Positions 23,657 to 34,003 of a DNA stretch of 64,000 nucleotides are shown one piece after another (within the stretch, counting starts at the first letter, position 1; every line of letters begins with the position of its first letter). The DNA comes from Lathyrus oleraceus (Eukaryota; Streptophyta; Magnoliopsida; Fabales; Fabaceae). The translations under genes were made by a program, and so were the position numbers. The stretch spans positions 277,099,416-277,163,415 of the forward strand of contig NC_066583.1 in assembly GCF_024323335.1 (NCBI RefSeq), given 5' to 3'. The notes under the pieces are model-generated. The model was not told where the DNA came from and did no database searches. It was given only the letters and a program-made list of their open reading frames with translations.

Positions 23657-24257
23657 TGATCTCACCTGATCAGGAGGGCCTTCCACGGTCTTGGTTAATG
23701 GGCCGGAGAATGAAATGAGAGGGGGGTGTACCTGCAAGGTGCTCCAATGCTTAAGTCAGAAAAGGTACAGAAATGAGGTTATCAGAGTGTGAGTTAGAAT
23801 ACCTGCCCCTTTGCCATGAAAGGGGTATTTATAGTGAGCCCCCAGCGCTGGGCCAAGGCTCCTAATGGGCTGGATTAGCTAGGCCCAAGGAGGAGCTGCC
23901 AGGGGACGCGTAAGAAGCGTTAAGACCTAGACCAAAGTCTGCCCCCTGGTCCAACTGCCCCTATCCCTAAGGCGACAATATAGGGGAGTTGGGTGACGTG
24001 GTGAGTGGGATGCCGTTAAGGCCCTGCCCGACACAACTGAGGTGCCCGCGACGTGGGTTGACGGTGAGTGGATGGAGATCGTACGAGGAGGACCCGCTCA
24101 CTGTCCGACACGTGTTTAAGGGGCCGGGGAGACGTTCGTCGGGCGGACTGTCGTCCACCTGACGCGTCCTCGTGGTCGTGCGGACATGGCCGTTTGGACG
24201 TGGGCTTGGCGAGCATTGGGCCGTACCGTGCCTAGGGTCATGGCCCAGTCCGGAACA
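23657..24257 (-). repeat. Element C 3' LTR (left copy)
   Basis: 601 bp. On the plus strand it runs TGATCTCACCTGATCAGG ... GTCCGGAACA. On the minus strand it begins TGTTCCGGAC and contains a TATAAATA box (plus-strand 23826-23833). It follows the polypurine tract at 24258. Confidence 0.96.
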
Positions 24258-24270
24258 GGAGCCCCCCAAG
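24258..24270 (-). other. Element C polypurine tract
   Basis: On the minus strand CTTGGGGGGCTCC ends directly at the 3' LTR terminus TGTTCCGG. Confidence 0.8.
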
Positions 24271-24633
24271 TCGAGTCTCTGAGCCAGAGGGATGACTTAT
24301 GTTTCGACTAAGGGTTCCCCGCGACGATGGGGAAGCTTGACCGTTAACCAGGCGAGGTCGTGCCAGACCTATTCATGACCGACCCTTTCTTCGGGAATGT
24401 CGGGGATGGAGGTGGTCGGTTGATCCGCGCCTTCCTTGTAGTAAACGTGGGTATGACGCGGGGAGGTGGCGTCTTGGTGAGTCGAGGAGACGGATAGGTG
24501 CTCGGGTCGTTTCAGCTTCTCATCTTTGACAGACGTGTCTCAGAATTAGTGGGGTCGCTTCGTTTCGCGTGCAAAGACGGCGTAGGCAGGCTAGGCAATG
24601 ATGACCTAGCGTGTTGGTCCACGTGCCAAGCCC

Positions 24634-24640
24634 TATAAAA
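24634..24640 (+). promoter_or_regulatory. TATA box of the antisense gene in element C
   Basis: CCCTATAAAAGGGGG lies about 180 bp upstream of the proposed ATG (24812), followed by a T/C-rich leader. The 375 bp between the LTR and this box (24258-24633) hold no ORF and are the likely upstream promoter. Confidence 0.6.
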
Positions 24641-24811
24641 GGGGGTTGAGTAACTTCATTTCCACTTTTTCTTTTTGCTCACGCGTTCATCGGAGTTCTC
24701 CACATTCTCTCTCGTTTGCTCTCTCAACCGTCTGGACCGCTGTCTCCGCCCGTCCTCCTATCTGAACCACCGTCTTCTGCTCGGACACCACCGTACCTTT
24801 TCAACTTAACT

Positions 24812-27234
24812 ATGTCAGGTATGGTTTTCCACTGTGACCCATTCTTTTTCCTTGTTGTTTTCTGTCAAACGCATGCTATTTTCGTAGAAATGTGGTTAGG
24901 TTTAACTTAGGGACAGTGTAGTGGACTGTAGGTGTATATTAGATGGTAGAAAATAGGGTTGGGATCCTACTGTACCGGGCATAAACTTCATATGCCGGGC
25001 AACACCTGCGTAGGTTGTATGAAGTTTATGCCCGGTCTCCATAGAATGCGCGGGCCACCGAGTTGAGCACGGTTAGTGTCCGTCGCCGCTACGCCCTTTC
25101 ACTTGACCTGCGGTGGAAGGGTGGATTTGATACGACGTCGAATTCACTCTTTCTGTCTGCGTTTCAGGTGTTACCGGGCGCTTACGACCGAGGAAGGAAG
25201 ATTCTGGGTCCTCCACCGACGACGCGACAATCGCTCGTCTCCCTGTCGGGGATGGGAGTGTCCGAGATGGTACCGAACACGCCTCCTCTTCCGGGCAGGT
25301 CGACTTCTCATGGGTTGCGGACGAGCCCTTGGAGGAGGAATCAGACTTCTGTGACGAAGCCATCACTGCTCACGCTATGGTCGAGGCCATAAACCGGGAG
25401 GATCCACCGAACTGGTATTGCTGCGCCCCCAAGGAAGAAGACCGCATTTGTCATCATTTCCCGGGGAAGCAGTTCACCATGTATGAATTTGCTTTTCGTG
25501 AGGCGGGGATGAGACTGCCCTTCAGCTCCTTCCAGATGTCGGTCTTCAAGTGGCTCCGGCTGGCGCCGTCCCAACTACATCCTAATGCCCTCGCATTTAT
25601 GCGGGCATTTGAGTTAGTTTGCCAGTTCCTCGGCATTGGTTGCACCCGGGCTCTCTTCTTCCACGTGTTCCATCTCCAGAGGTCCGGTTCCCGTGGCCGC
25701 CACAGTTGGGTTTCTTTCAAGCAGCCCGTGCGTCTGTTCAAGACGTACGAGGATTCTGTTCGCCATTTCAAAAGCCGGTGGTACGTGGTGATGCCGATTA
25801 CCCGGGCTGCCCTCCACTCTCTCTACTACTATCAACGGGAACCCAACGGGGAGGAGACGCTGATGTCGAAGATACCGCTGAGGTGGCAGCGTGATCATTT
25901 CGATCTCTCCACAGCGCATTACCGGGTCAAGTACGCGATGCTCGGCGAGGAGGATAGGCTCGCGTACAAGAAGCTGGTCGATTACGTGCAGAGCTTCAGC
26001 TTGGCGTTCTGGGCGAATCGACAGGGCGTGCCCTACCTGGATGAGGCCGGGGAGCTAATCACCGAGACGCGTTATATCAATACGAAGGCTCTGCTCGAGT
26101 GTGATACCGAGGAGGAAGCTCTGGCGTTATTGAGTAGGCAGACTTTGTTTAGCTTTTTATTTCTGTTTATGACTTCGGTCGCTAACGTTTGTGTGTAATT
26201 TATTTGCAGGTGCCATGCCCAATGCTCGTGATCGGGTGCTGAAGCTGGCGAATCAGGTCGGCGCTCCTGACCGGGTGCCCAAGAAGAAGAAGAAAACTGC
26301 GGCCCGTGTCTCGGAGATTGCTGGCGATGCCGGGGTCGGTCCCTCGCAGGCGGCGAGCGTGATTCCTTCCTCTCCTCCTCGGCTTAACCCGATCACCATT
26401 CCTGATAGCAGTCCGTCGCCAGCGGCTTCTCCCCTCCATAAACGGAAGCGTCCGGCTGGGGCCCTTACCAGGTCGTCTCCAGGAGGTTCGCATGGACCGG
26501 GCAGCTATCTTCTGCCTCCCTGCTATGTGGAACGGTCGTTCTTCAAGGCCGAGGAGTCGATTGCTGTGCCTGCGCCTGAGGCCAAGGCTATTCTGGACCA
26601 GGATGTTGCTGCCCGGAGGAAAGATCTGGCCAGGGATATTGCTGCCGTCATCCGGGTGATGGAGACGGCCATGGTTCTGACCGACACTTCGGTCTCCACC
26701 GCCTCGCTGGAGGAAGCCCTTTTGCAGGTTCGGACAGAGAAGGAAAGACTATCTCAAGATCTGTCGGACTACAAAGAAGAGCATCAGCTGCAGGAAGGGC
26801 TGCGCCAGAAGCTGGAGGAGGTGGAAAGGGAGAGGGACCAGTTGAAGGCTGCTAAGGCGAGCCTGGAAGAGCAGGTGGTCGACCATCAGAAGCTGACCGA
26901 GGACAACGCCTACCTACGGGCTCAGGTTGAGTCTCTCGAGGGAAAGGTCCGTCCTCTGGCAGATGAGACCGAGGAGGAACGCGCCTTTGGCTCGCGCGGT
27001 GAGCTGCTAGGGCATATTCGGACTCTCAACCAAGATCTTGTGGCCTGCTTCAAAGAGGGTTTCGACAATGCTGTCGAGCAGCTCGGGCTTCTGAACCCTG
27101 AGTTGGTGACGGAAGGGTCGGCCTATAACTGCTGCGTCCGGGATGGTGAGATCATCTGCCCGTTTGAAGTGGAGGAGGAGCTGGGGGGAGAAGAAGAAGA
27201 AGAGGATGAAGAGGAGCTCCGAGCGGAGTCTTAG
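24812..27234 (+). CDS. Element C antisense gene: three-exon plant-transposon-type protein (665 aa)
   Basis: Proposed exons are 24812-24818 (ATGTCAG), 25168-26133 and 26210-27234. Introns are 24819-25167 (GTATGG...TTTCAG) and 26134-26209 (GTAGGC...TTGCAG). The three exons join in one frame without a stop: exon 1 gives M-S-G, and the frame continues through 56 codons before the first long open segment. The exon 2 product (PNWYCCAPKEE, then SSFQMSVFKWLRLAPSQLHPNALAF) resembles the 'putative gypsy type transposon' family (PF04195 type), known from antisense or extra ORFs of Tat elements such as maize Grande. The exon 3 product has Lys/Arg-rich segments (KKKKK near 349, HKRKRP near 401), a long coiled coil (about 490-576) and an acidic tail, suggesting a nuclear, self-associating protein. 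Its stop at 27234 faces the gag-pol stop at 27717. Its molecular role is unknown; the splice model is inferred from sequence only. Confidence 0.8.
24974..25036 (+). repeat. Perfect 19-bp inverted repeat (hairpin) in intron 1 of the antisense gene
   Basis: ACCGGGCATAAACTTCATA (24974-24992) and TATGAAGTTTATGCCCGGT (25018-25036) are exact reverse complements with a 25-nt loop. The loop itself repeats GCCGGGC. It lies inside proposed intron 1 and would form a hairpin in RNA from either strand. Confidence 0.9.
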
Positions 27235-27716
27235 TTTATATGTTTTTCTTATCATGGCCTGCGTGCCTTATGTATTTTGGCCTTCGGGCGTTGTAATATG
27301 GCCTTCGGGCGTACTTGGCTTCGGCCACTCTTATCGTTTTTAATGCATGAATATTTTCGTTATCATTCATTGTGCTCGTTTGTGTCTGATACTTGTTTGT
27401 ATGAATTCGTACTCTGCTCGACTTTGTTAATCTCCTCGGTTTAGGGAACCGACGAAGTGTCGGGCTTTGTGCCCGTGGGTATCGAAGCCCGGGTCCGTTG
27501 TTCGAACCCTGGTCCCGAGGCTTGGGTCCTCCCATCGCGAGCTGGGTGCCCTGCCAGTCTTGGTACTTCGACGTTGAGCCTTGGTCAAGATCCCAACCGT
27601 CGGGGAGGGTTGTGTTTGTTACGTGACCCCGGATCGTTCCCGGGTCTCGTGGTTCCTCCCTGGGGTTTTGGGGACGAAGAGCGTGGTCGTACCTGCCACG
27701 TCTCCCCGTGGTGTAT
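27235..27716. other. Convergent gene-end interval of element C
   Basis: Separates the antisense gene and gag-pol stops. TGGCCTTCGGGCGT is repeated in tandem at 27280-27312. It should contain both 3' ends; no ORF is supported. Confidence 0.5.
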
Positions 27717-30700
27717 TTAGCTGTAATATTGTCTAAGTTTTTCTGCGTTCCATGGTCGAGCGAGTTGTTCTCCTTGTAGGTTTTCTAGGTAATAGGCCCC
27801 GTTGCTCGTTTTGTCGCGGACGCGGTAAGGGCCTTCCCAGTTGGCCGCCAGTTTGCCCTCTCTCGGGTTTTTCTGGTTTCTTCTGAGGACCAGGGTGCCG
27901 ACCTGGAACTCTCTTTTTATGACTTTCGCGTCATGGCGTAGTGCTATCTTTTGTTTGAGGGTTGTTTCCCGGAGAGCTGCTTCGGAACGTATCTCCTCGA
28001 CTAGGTCGAGCTCGGCTCTAAGGGTTTCATCGTTCATTTCCTCGTCTAGGGGCTCCTCTGTCCTCCTCGTTGGCGTCCGTATCTCCACCGGGATGACTGC
28101 CTCGGTGCCGTAAGTTAGTCGGAACGGGGTTTCCCCGGTGGTAGAATGTGGTGTCGTGCGGTAGGCCCATAGGACGCTATGTAGCTCCTCGACCCATGCC
28201 CTCTTTGCCTCGCCGAGTCTGCGTTTGAGGCCACGTAAGATTACCCTGTTGGCCGCCTCTGCCTGCCCGTTCGTCTGCGGATGCTCGACAGACGTGAAAT
28301 GCTGTGTGGTGCCCAGGCTGGCGATGAAGTCCTGGAATCCTCCGTCCGTGAACTGTGTCCCGTTGTCTGTGACAAGTGCCAGGGGTATACCGAACCGAGC
28401 GAGGATGTTGCGTTTGAAGAACCGGAGAATGTTCTGCGCGGTTATTTTAGCCAGTGCCTCCGCCTCGATCCATTTGGTGAAGTAATCCACCCCGACGATG
28501 AGGTATTTATTCTGATATGATCCGGTGACGAAGGGTCCGAGGATGTCCATGCCCCACCACGCGAAGGGCCATGGGGAAGACAGTGATTTGAGGTCGTTCG
28601 GGGGTGCGAGGTGCATGTCGGCATGTCGTTGGCATTTGTCACATCTTTTGACGTGCTCTTTCGAATCGTTTTGCATGGTCGGCCAGTAGTAGCCTGCTCG
28701 AAGGGCTTTTCGTGCGAGCGATCGTCCGCCGAGGTGTTGAGCGTTAATTCCCCGGTGTATCTCTCCAAGTATGTCGGGGACTTTCTCTTCCTCGACGCAT
28801 TTGAGTAGTGGGATGGAGAATCCTCTCCGGTAGAGTTTGCCTTCGAGGAGTACGTACGAGCATGCGCGTCGTTTGACAGTGGTCGCCTCTTTCGGGTCAG
28901 CCGGGAGTTCGTCTCGTGTGAGGTAATTGTAGATGGGTGTCATCCAACAGTGGGCATCTCCAATAGCGTTGACCTCGAGTGGAGGCGGTAGTTTGTCGAT
29001 GCTGGGCCGCGGGAGAATTTCTTGGATTACTGATTTATTCCCACCCTTTTTCCTCGTGCTGGCTAGTTTCGAGAGAACGTCTGCTCGTGTGTTGTGCTCG
29101 CGGGGTATGTGTTGAACTTCCCATTTTTCAAATCTATCAAGTTTTTCTTTGACGAGGGACAAGTACCCGAGGAGGTTGTCGTTCTTGGTTTGGTATTCTC
29201 CTCGCACTTGTGAGGCCACGAGCTGGGAGTCGGTGGATATTTTTACCTCTTTTGCTCCCAGGTCCTCGGCTAACCTCAGGCCTGCGAGGAAGGCTTCGTA
29301 TTCGGCTTGGTTGTTTGATGTTGGGAACGCTAGCGCTAACGATACCTCTATCAGGATCCCTTCTTCATTTTCGAGGATGATCCCGGCCCCGCTGCCTGAT
29401 GTGCTAGAGGCGCCATCGACGAAGATCGTCCATTTGTGGGCGCTTTCTGCTGGAGTCGGGCAGTGGGTCATCTCCGCGACGAAGTCGGCCAGCGCCTGAG
29501 CTTTCAAGGCTTTCCTACTTTCGTATTGTATGTCGAATTCGGAGAGTTCTAGTGACCACTTGAGCATCCTCCCGGCCATATCCGGGCGCCCGAGCAGCTG
29601 TTTGATTGGCTGATCGGTCCTCACCTTTATCGTGTGTGCGAGGAAATAATATCGTAGTCTCCTCGCTGCGTTGATGAGGGCCAGGGCGACCTTTTCGATT
29701 TGCTGATATCGGAGCTCGGGACCTTGGAGTGCTTTACTCGTGAAATAGATGGGCTTTTGTCCTTCGTCGGTTTCTCTTATTAGAACGGCGCTGACGGCCT
29801 CGGTCGCCACGGATAGGTATAAGTATAGGGTTTCCTTTTCTGACGGCCGTGATAAGACCGGGGGTTGGGACAGAACCTTCTTTAGATGGAGTAGCGCTTG
29901 CTCGCATTCATCGGTCCAGTCGAAGGTAGCCTCTTTGCGAAGGAGTCTGAAGAATGGCAATGCGTGCTGGGCGGACTTGGCGATGAAACGGGAGAGTGAT
30001 GCGAGCACTCCATTGAGCGACTGGATCGATTTTTTGGTTTTCGGGGTCGGAAACTCCGAGAATGCCCGGCATTTGTCGGGGTTGGCCTCGATCCCTCTTT
30101 CGGTGAGATAGAAACCGAGGAACTTGCCTGCCCGGACACCGAACGTGCATTTCTCGGGGTTGAACCTCATTTTACACTGTCTCGCCTGCTCGAATACCTT
30201 CGTAAGGTGTCGAGCATGGGTTATCTCCTCGTGTGATTTGACGATCATGTCGTCCATGTATACTTCGAGCATGTCCCCTATTTCGTCCTTGAAGACTTTG
30301 TTCATCATGCGTTGGTATGTAGCGCCAGCGTTCTTGAGCCCGAACGGCATCACGTTGTAATAGTAATTGCCCGTTGGGGTCATGAACGCCGTGTGTTTCT
30401 TGTCTGCGGGCGACATAGGGATCTGGTTGTATCCACTATATGCGTCCATGAAGGACAAGAGTTTAAAACCTGCAGAGTTGTCAACGAGCGAGTCTATATT
30501 AGGGAGGGGGAAAGCATCTTTCGGGCAAGCCCTATTAAGATCAGTATAATCAACACACATACGCCATTTTCCATTATTTTTCTTAACGAGGACTACATTA
30601 GAGAGCCAGGTTGTGTACTGGGCTTCAGAAATAAAATTTGCCTCTAAGAGGTCTTTTACAGCTCGCTCGGCAGCCTCTGCCTTTTCGGGCGATTGCTTGC

Positions 30701-33317
30701 GTCTACGCTGTGCTATGGGCTTGGCTGCCCGGTCTACAGCTAGCTTATGACACGCGATCTCGGGGTCCAGCCCGGGCATTTCTGCGGCATTCCACGCGAA
30801 GAGGTCGGAGTTCTCTTTGAGGCATGCTACTAGCTCTTCTCTTGTTTCCTCGGGTAGTCCCTTGCCTATCTTCACCGTCCTTTCCGGATCGTCCCCAAGA
30901 GGAATGAGTTCGAACTCCCCGTCGGGAATTGGTCGGACCGGGTGTTCGAGAGAGCGTTCCTTGGGGAACCTCCCCTCTTCGGTCTCGTCCAGCCCGATGC
31001 GACAGTCGAGGTCGATGGCGTTGACTCCTCGGGCGGGATCCTCGGTCTTGAGTTTTTTGTTGTTGCAATTGCTCTTCGTGCTGACTACGGCCTGTCCTTT
31101 TACTGCGGCGTCGTAGCATCGTCGGGCTGCTTCGATGTCACCATGGATGGTGACCACACGTCCCAATTTGGTGTAGTATTTCATCTTCAGGTGGACGGTG
31201 GAAGGGACCGCAGTGAGTTCGGCCAGTGTCGGGCGTCCAAAGATGCAATTGTAGAGAGACGGACAGTCTACGACCAGGAATTGGATTTTGACTTCCCTGG
31301 CCGTTTCTTGTTCGCCGAAGGTGACGAGGAGCTCAACATATCCCCACGGTCTGGTTGTTGCTCCGTTGAATCCTTGGAGATCCGATCCGACGTAGGGGGC
31401 TAAGTTGGTCTTGTCTAGCTTCAGAGTCTTGAAGAGGTGGACGTACATGATATCCACTGAGCTGCCTTCGTCGACCAGGATGCGTCGTACGTCGAATCGG
31501 GCCATCTTTGCTCTTATCAATAGTGGGATGGCCGAGTTCGGGGATCCGCCCGGGAGTTCCTCCAGGAAGAAGGATATTGGGTTGGATTTCCCCCGGTATT
31601 TTGTCAATGTCGCTTTCTGCTCGGGGGCAGTCAGTAGGAGTTCGTCGAACTTACGTTTGACGGAGAGGGCCGCGGATTCCCCGTTAGTTCCTCCTCCTGA
31701 TATCACCAGTGTGGTAGGGAAGTCTTCCCAGGGGCTGAGTGCAGTGATCTTGCCCTCGGGCAGTGGTTCGGGGAGGCAGAAATCTTCCGGTCGTGACACG
31801 CAGAGGGCCACTTGATAGGGAGAGTTGTCGGGGGGTGTGTTTTCCCGGGGTCTCTTCTTCTCTGGCTCGTCGTGTCTGGGAGCTTCGTTCTTCCTCGTGT
31901 ACTGCTTCAGGTGCCCCTCTTGGATTAAAATTTCAATCGCATCTTTCAGGTGGACGCAGTCTTCGGTCACGTGCCCGTGACTTCTGTGGAACCGGCAGTA
32001 CTTTGATTTGTCGGTGTGGGGCTTTGGTGCAGACGGTTTTGGGAACCTGACCCTGCCCTGCTTGAATTCAGAGTTGATACATTCTGCGAGGATACGCTCT
32101 CGAGGAGCTGTCAGTAAGGTGTACTCGCTATATCTGCCCGCGGGGCCTCTTCCTTCCCGGAGCTCGCGAGGTCTTTCTTCTCTTCGTCTGTCTCCGTTGC
32201 GACGGGAAATGCTCGTGTCCTCGCGTTTTGAGTGCTCGGTCTCCCCAGCGTTACGTCCGCTGCGGGCATTGTGTGCCACCTGCTTTTCCTCGTATCTGAT
32301 GTAGGCCTGGGCTTTATGCAGGAGCTCGTTTAAGGTGCGGGGAGGCTCGATCCCTACGGCTCTGCTAAGTTCACTGCCGGGTAAGAGACCTCTCTCGAGG
32401 AGATACTTCTTCATGTGCTCGGTGGTATCTACCTCGACAGCTTCCTGGTTGAATCGCTCGATGTATGAGCGCAGTGTTTCATTCTTCTTCTGCACTATGG
32501 CTTCAAGGGTCGCCTCAGTCTTGGGGTGACGACGGGAAGCTGTAAAGTGCCGGGTGAACATGGACCTCATGACTCTCCATGACGTAATGGACTCAGGGGC
32601 CAAGCTTTTGTACCAGGCCATGGCCCCTTTCCTGAGGGTCGTTGAGAACAGTCGGCATTTGAGGTGCCCGGTTATATCATTGCGGTAGTCGAGCATCGCG
32701 TTGACGTTGTCGACGTGATCGTCGGGATCTGTAGTCCCGTCGTACACAGCTAGGTTTGGCGGTTTCTCCATGCCTTTGGGGAGCGGGGCTTCCATTATTG
32801 CCCGAGATAGGGGGCAATGCAAATCTTCCTCGTCGCTCCTTAAGGGAGACAGTTCGTTGTTGTCGGGGCTGTGCCCGCGCCTTGGTGATGTTCTCGCTCG
32901 ACCACCGTCACGATGGGCGCGTGCCCTGCTGGCGTGGGGTTCGGGAGAGCGACGTCCTCGCTTCTTCGTTGGCTCCGGACGTTGTTGTATCCTACTCACC
33001 GGCTGGGGCCGGGCCTCTTGTCGTTCGGCTTCGAGGGCCATGATTCGTTCGTGCTGCTGGTGGAGCATAGAACCGGCCTGATTGAGGGCATTCACCATGG
33101 CAATCATTACGGCGTCTCCTTCAACGGGAACGGGAATGGGATGAAATGTCTCTGCCCCTAAATTGTGGGCGTGAGAGACATCTCCGTTGTTTTGGGGCTC
33201 TGGAGACGGGGTGGATGGATGACCGTCCCGAACGTCCGCCTCATGGGATGGCGGGCCGTCGTCCATGTTGTAGTTGACGAGGGGACGGCTGTGATCGCTA
33301 TGTTGTTCTCCGGCCAT
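27717..33317 (-). CDS. Element C Gag-Pol polyprotein (1866 aa), intact
   Basis: One uninterrupted frame carries all domains. Gag core spans about 180-345 (AVYDGTTDPDDHVDN; GAMAWYKSL); the knuckle is CRFHRSHGHVTEDC at 441-454. Protease follows with D616 in ILVDEGSS and a GRPTL motif at 694-698. RT spans about 880-1085 with FMDAYSGYNQI (956-966), MPFGLKNAGATYQ and YMDD at 1020-1023. The gypsy RNase H is at about 1130-1245 and a second, archaeal-type RNase H at about 1295-1418 (FVDGASS, NNQAEYEA, STDSQL, HNTRAD), the dual arrangement typical of Tat. Integrase begins with H1521, H1528, C1559 and C1562; its catalytic triad is D1591, D1651 and E1687 (35 residues between the last two). The C-terminal tail ends EKLRQYYS. 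The first ATG lies 80 bp after the LTR. No chromodomain is seen. The DEG in place of D-T/S-G at the protease site is the only unusual key residue. Confidence 0.95.
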   Translation of the reverse strand: MAGEQHSDHSRPLVNYNMDDGPPSHEADVRDGHPSTPSPEPQNNGDVSHAHNLGAETFHPIPVPVEGDAVMIAMVNALNQAGSMLHQQHERIMALEAERQEARPQPVSRIQQRPEPTKKRGRRSPEPHASRARAHRDGGRARTSPRRGHSPDNNELSPLRSDEEDLHCPLSRAIMEAPLPKGMEKPPNLAVYDGTTDPDDHVDNVNAMLDYRNDITGHLKCRLFSTTLRKGAMAWYKSLAPESITSWRVMRSMFTRHFTASRRHPKTEATLEAIVQKKNETLRSYIERFNQEAVEVDTTEHMKKYLLERGLLPGSELSRAVGIEPPRTLNELLHKAQAYIRYEEKQVAHNARSGRNAGETEHSKREDTSISRRNGDRRREERPRELREGRGPAGRYSEYTLLTAPRERILAECINSEFKQGRVRFPKPSAPKPHTDKSKYCRFHRSHGHVTEDCVHLKDAIEILIQEGHLKQYTRKNEAPRHDEPEKKRPRENTPPDNSPYQVALCVSRPEDFCLPEPLPEGKITALSPWEDFPTTLVISGGGTNGESAALSVKRKFDELLLTAPEQKATLTKYRGKSNPISFFLEELPGGSPNSAIPLLIRAKMARFDVRRILVDEGSSVDIMYVHLFKTLKLDKTNLAPYVGSDLQGFNGATTRPWGYVELLVTFGEQETAREVKIQFLVVDCPSLYNCIFGRPTLAELTAVPSTVHLKMKYYTKLGRVVTIHGDIEAARRCYDAAVKGQAVVSTKSNCNNKKLKTEDPARGVNAIDLDCRIGLDETEEGRFPKERSLEHPVRPIPDGEFELIPLGDDPERTVKIGKGLPEETREELVACLKENSDLFAWNAAEMPGLDPEIACHKLAVDRAAKPIAQRRRKQSPEKAEAAERAVKDLLEANFISEAQYTTWLSNVVLVKKNNGKWRMCVDYTDLNRACPKDAFPLPNIDSLVDNSAGFKLLSFMDAYSGYNQIPMSPADKKHTAFMTPTGNYYYNVMPFGLKNAGATYQRMMNKVFKDEIGDMLEVYMDDMIVKSHEEITHARHLTKVFEQARQCKMRFNPEKCTFGVRAGKFLGFYLTERGIEANPDKCRAFSEFPTPKTKKSIQSLNGVLASLSRFIAKSAQHALPFFRLLRKEATFDWTDECEQALLHLKKVLSQPPVLSRPSEKETLYLYLSVATEAVSAVLIRETDEGQKPIYFTSKALQGPELRYQQIEKVALALINAARRLRYYFLAHTIKVRTDQPIKQLLGRPDMAGRMLKWSLELSEFDIQYESRKALKAQALADFVAEMTHCPTPAESAHKWTIFVDGASSTSGSGAGIILENEEGILIEVSLALAFPTSNNQAEYEAFLAGLRLAEDLGAKEVKISTDSQLVASQVRGEYQTKNDNLLGYLSLVKEKLDRFEKWEVQHIPREHNTRADVLSKLASTRKKGGNKSVIQEILPRPSIDKLPPPLEVNAIGDAHCWMTPIYNYLTRDELPADPKEATTVKRRACSYVLLEGKLYRRGFSIPLLKCVEEEKVPDILGEIHRGINAQHLGGRSLARKALRAGYYWPTMQNDSKEHVKRCDKCQRHADMHLAPPNDLKSLSSPWPFAWWGMDILGPFVTGSYQNKYLIVGVDYFTKWIEAEALAKITAQNILRFFKRNILARFGIPLALVTDNGTQFTDGGFQDFIASLGTTQHFTSVEHPQTNGQAEAANRVILRGLKRRLGEAKRAWVEELHSVLWAYRTTPHSTTGETPFRLTYGTEAVIPVEIRTPTRRTEEPLDEEMNDETLRAELDLVEEIRSEAALRETTLKQKIALRHDAKVIKREFQVGTLVLRRNQKNPREGKLAANWEGPYRVRDKTSNGAYYLENLQGEQLARPWNAEKLRQYYS

Positions 33318-33378
33318 GTTGGAAGGACAGAAATGAATGAGCTTTTGATCCTCGTTTGATGAAGATGGGGATAGCTAG

Positions 33379-33396
33379 TTCCCACAGACGGCGCCA
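33379..33396 (-). other. Element C primer-binding site
   Basis: On the minus strand TGGCGCCGTCTGTGGGAA follows the 5' LTR after one spacer base. It differs from the PBS of element B after TGGCG, so C uses a different tRNA primer. Which tRNA was not determined. Confidence 0.8.
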
Positions 33397-33397
33397 C

Positions 33398-33998
33398 TGA
33401 TCTCACCTGATCAGGAGGGCCTTCCACGGTCTTGGTTAATGGGCCGGAGAATGAAATGAGAGGGGGGTGTACCTGCAAGGTGCTCCAATGCTTAAGTCAG
33501 AAAAGGTACAGAAATGAGGTTATCAGAGTGTGAGTTAGAATACCTGCCCCTTTGCCATGAAAGGGGTATTTATAGTGAGCCCCCAGCGCTGGGCCAAGGC
33601 TCCTAATGGGCTGGATTAGCTAGGCCCAAGGAGGAGCTGCCAGGGGACGCGTAAGAAGCGTTAAGACCTAGACCAAAGTCTGCCCCCTGGTCCAACTGCC
33701 CCTATCCCTAAGGCGACAATATAGGGGAGTTGGGTGACGTGGTGAGTGGGATGCCGTTAAGGCCCTGCCCGACACAACTGAGGTGCCCGCGACGTGGGTT
33801 GACGGTGAGTGGATGGAGATCGTACGAGGAGGACCCGCTCACTGTCCGACACGTGTTTAAGGGGCCGGGGAGACGTTCGTCGGGCGGACTGTCGTCCACC
33901 TGACGCGTCCTCGTGGTCGTGCGGACATGGCCGTTTGGACGTGGGCTTGGCGAGCATTGGGCCGTACCGTGCCTAGGGTCATGGCCCAGTCCGGAACA
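33398..33998 (-). repeat. Element C 5' LTR (right copy)
   Basis: 601 bp, read as identical to 23657-24257. The minus-strand TATAAATA promoter box is at 33567-33574. The terminus GGAACA abuts the target-site copy CCTTC at 33999-34003. Confidence 0.96.
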
Positions 33999-34003
33999 CC
34001 TTC

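Larger units (their letters stand above)
23657..33998 (-). mobile_element. Element C: complete Tat-lineage Ty3/gypsy retrotransposon with antisense gene, 10,342 bp
   Basis: Bounded by 601-bp LTRs that I read as identical base for base and by the 5-bp target duplication CCTTC (23652-23656 and 33999-34003), inserted in element B's 3' LTR. On the minus strand: 5' LTR (33998-33398), primer-binding site, an 80-nt leader, one gag-pol ORF, then in the pol-to-LTR interval a gene on the opposite strand, a polypurine tract and the 3' LTR (24257-23657). Dual RNase H, the PBS type and an antisense ORF at this place fit the Tat clade. Intact coding, identical LTRs and exact target duplication mark a young, probably autonomous copy. 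Confidence 0.96.

Noticed and set aside
24016..24216. 66-codon minus-strand ORF present in both LTRs of element C
   Set aside because: Duplicated simply because the LTRs are identical; GC-rich sequence with no motif.
27841..33161. Numerous plus-strand ORFs of 60-150 codons opposite gag-pol
   Set aside because: They are shadows of the GC-rich gag-pol coding sequence; none has family motifs, unlike the plus-strand gene at 24812-27234.
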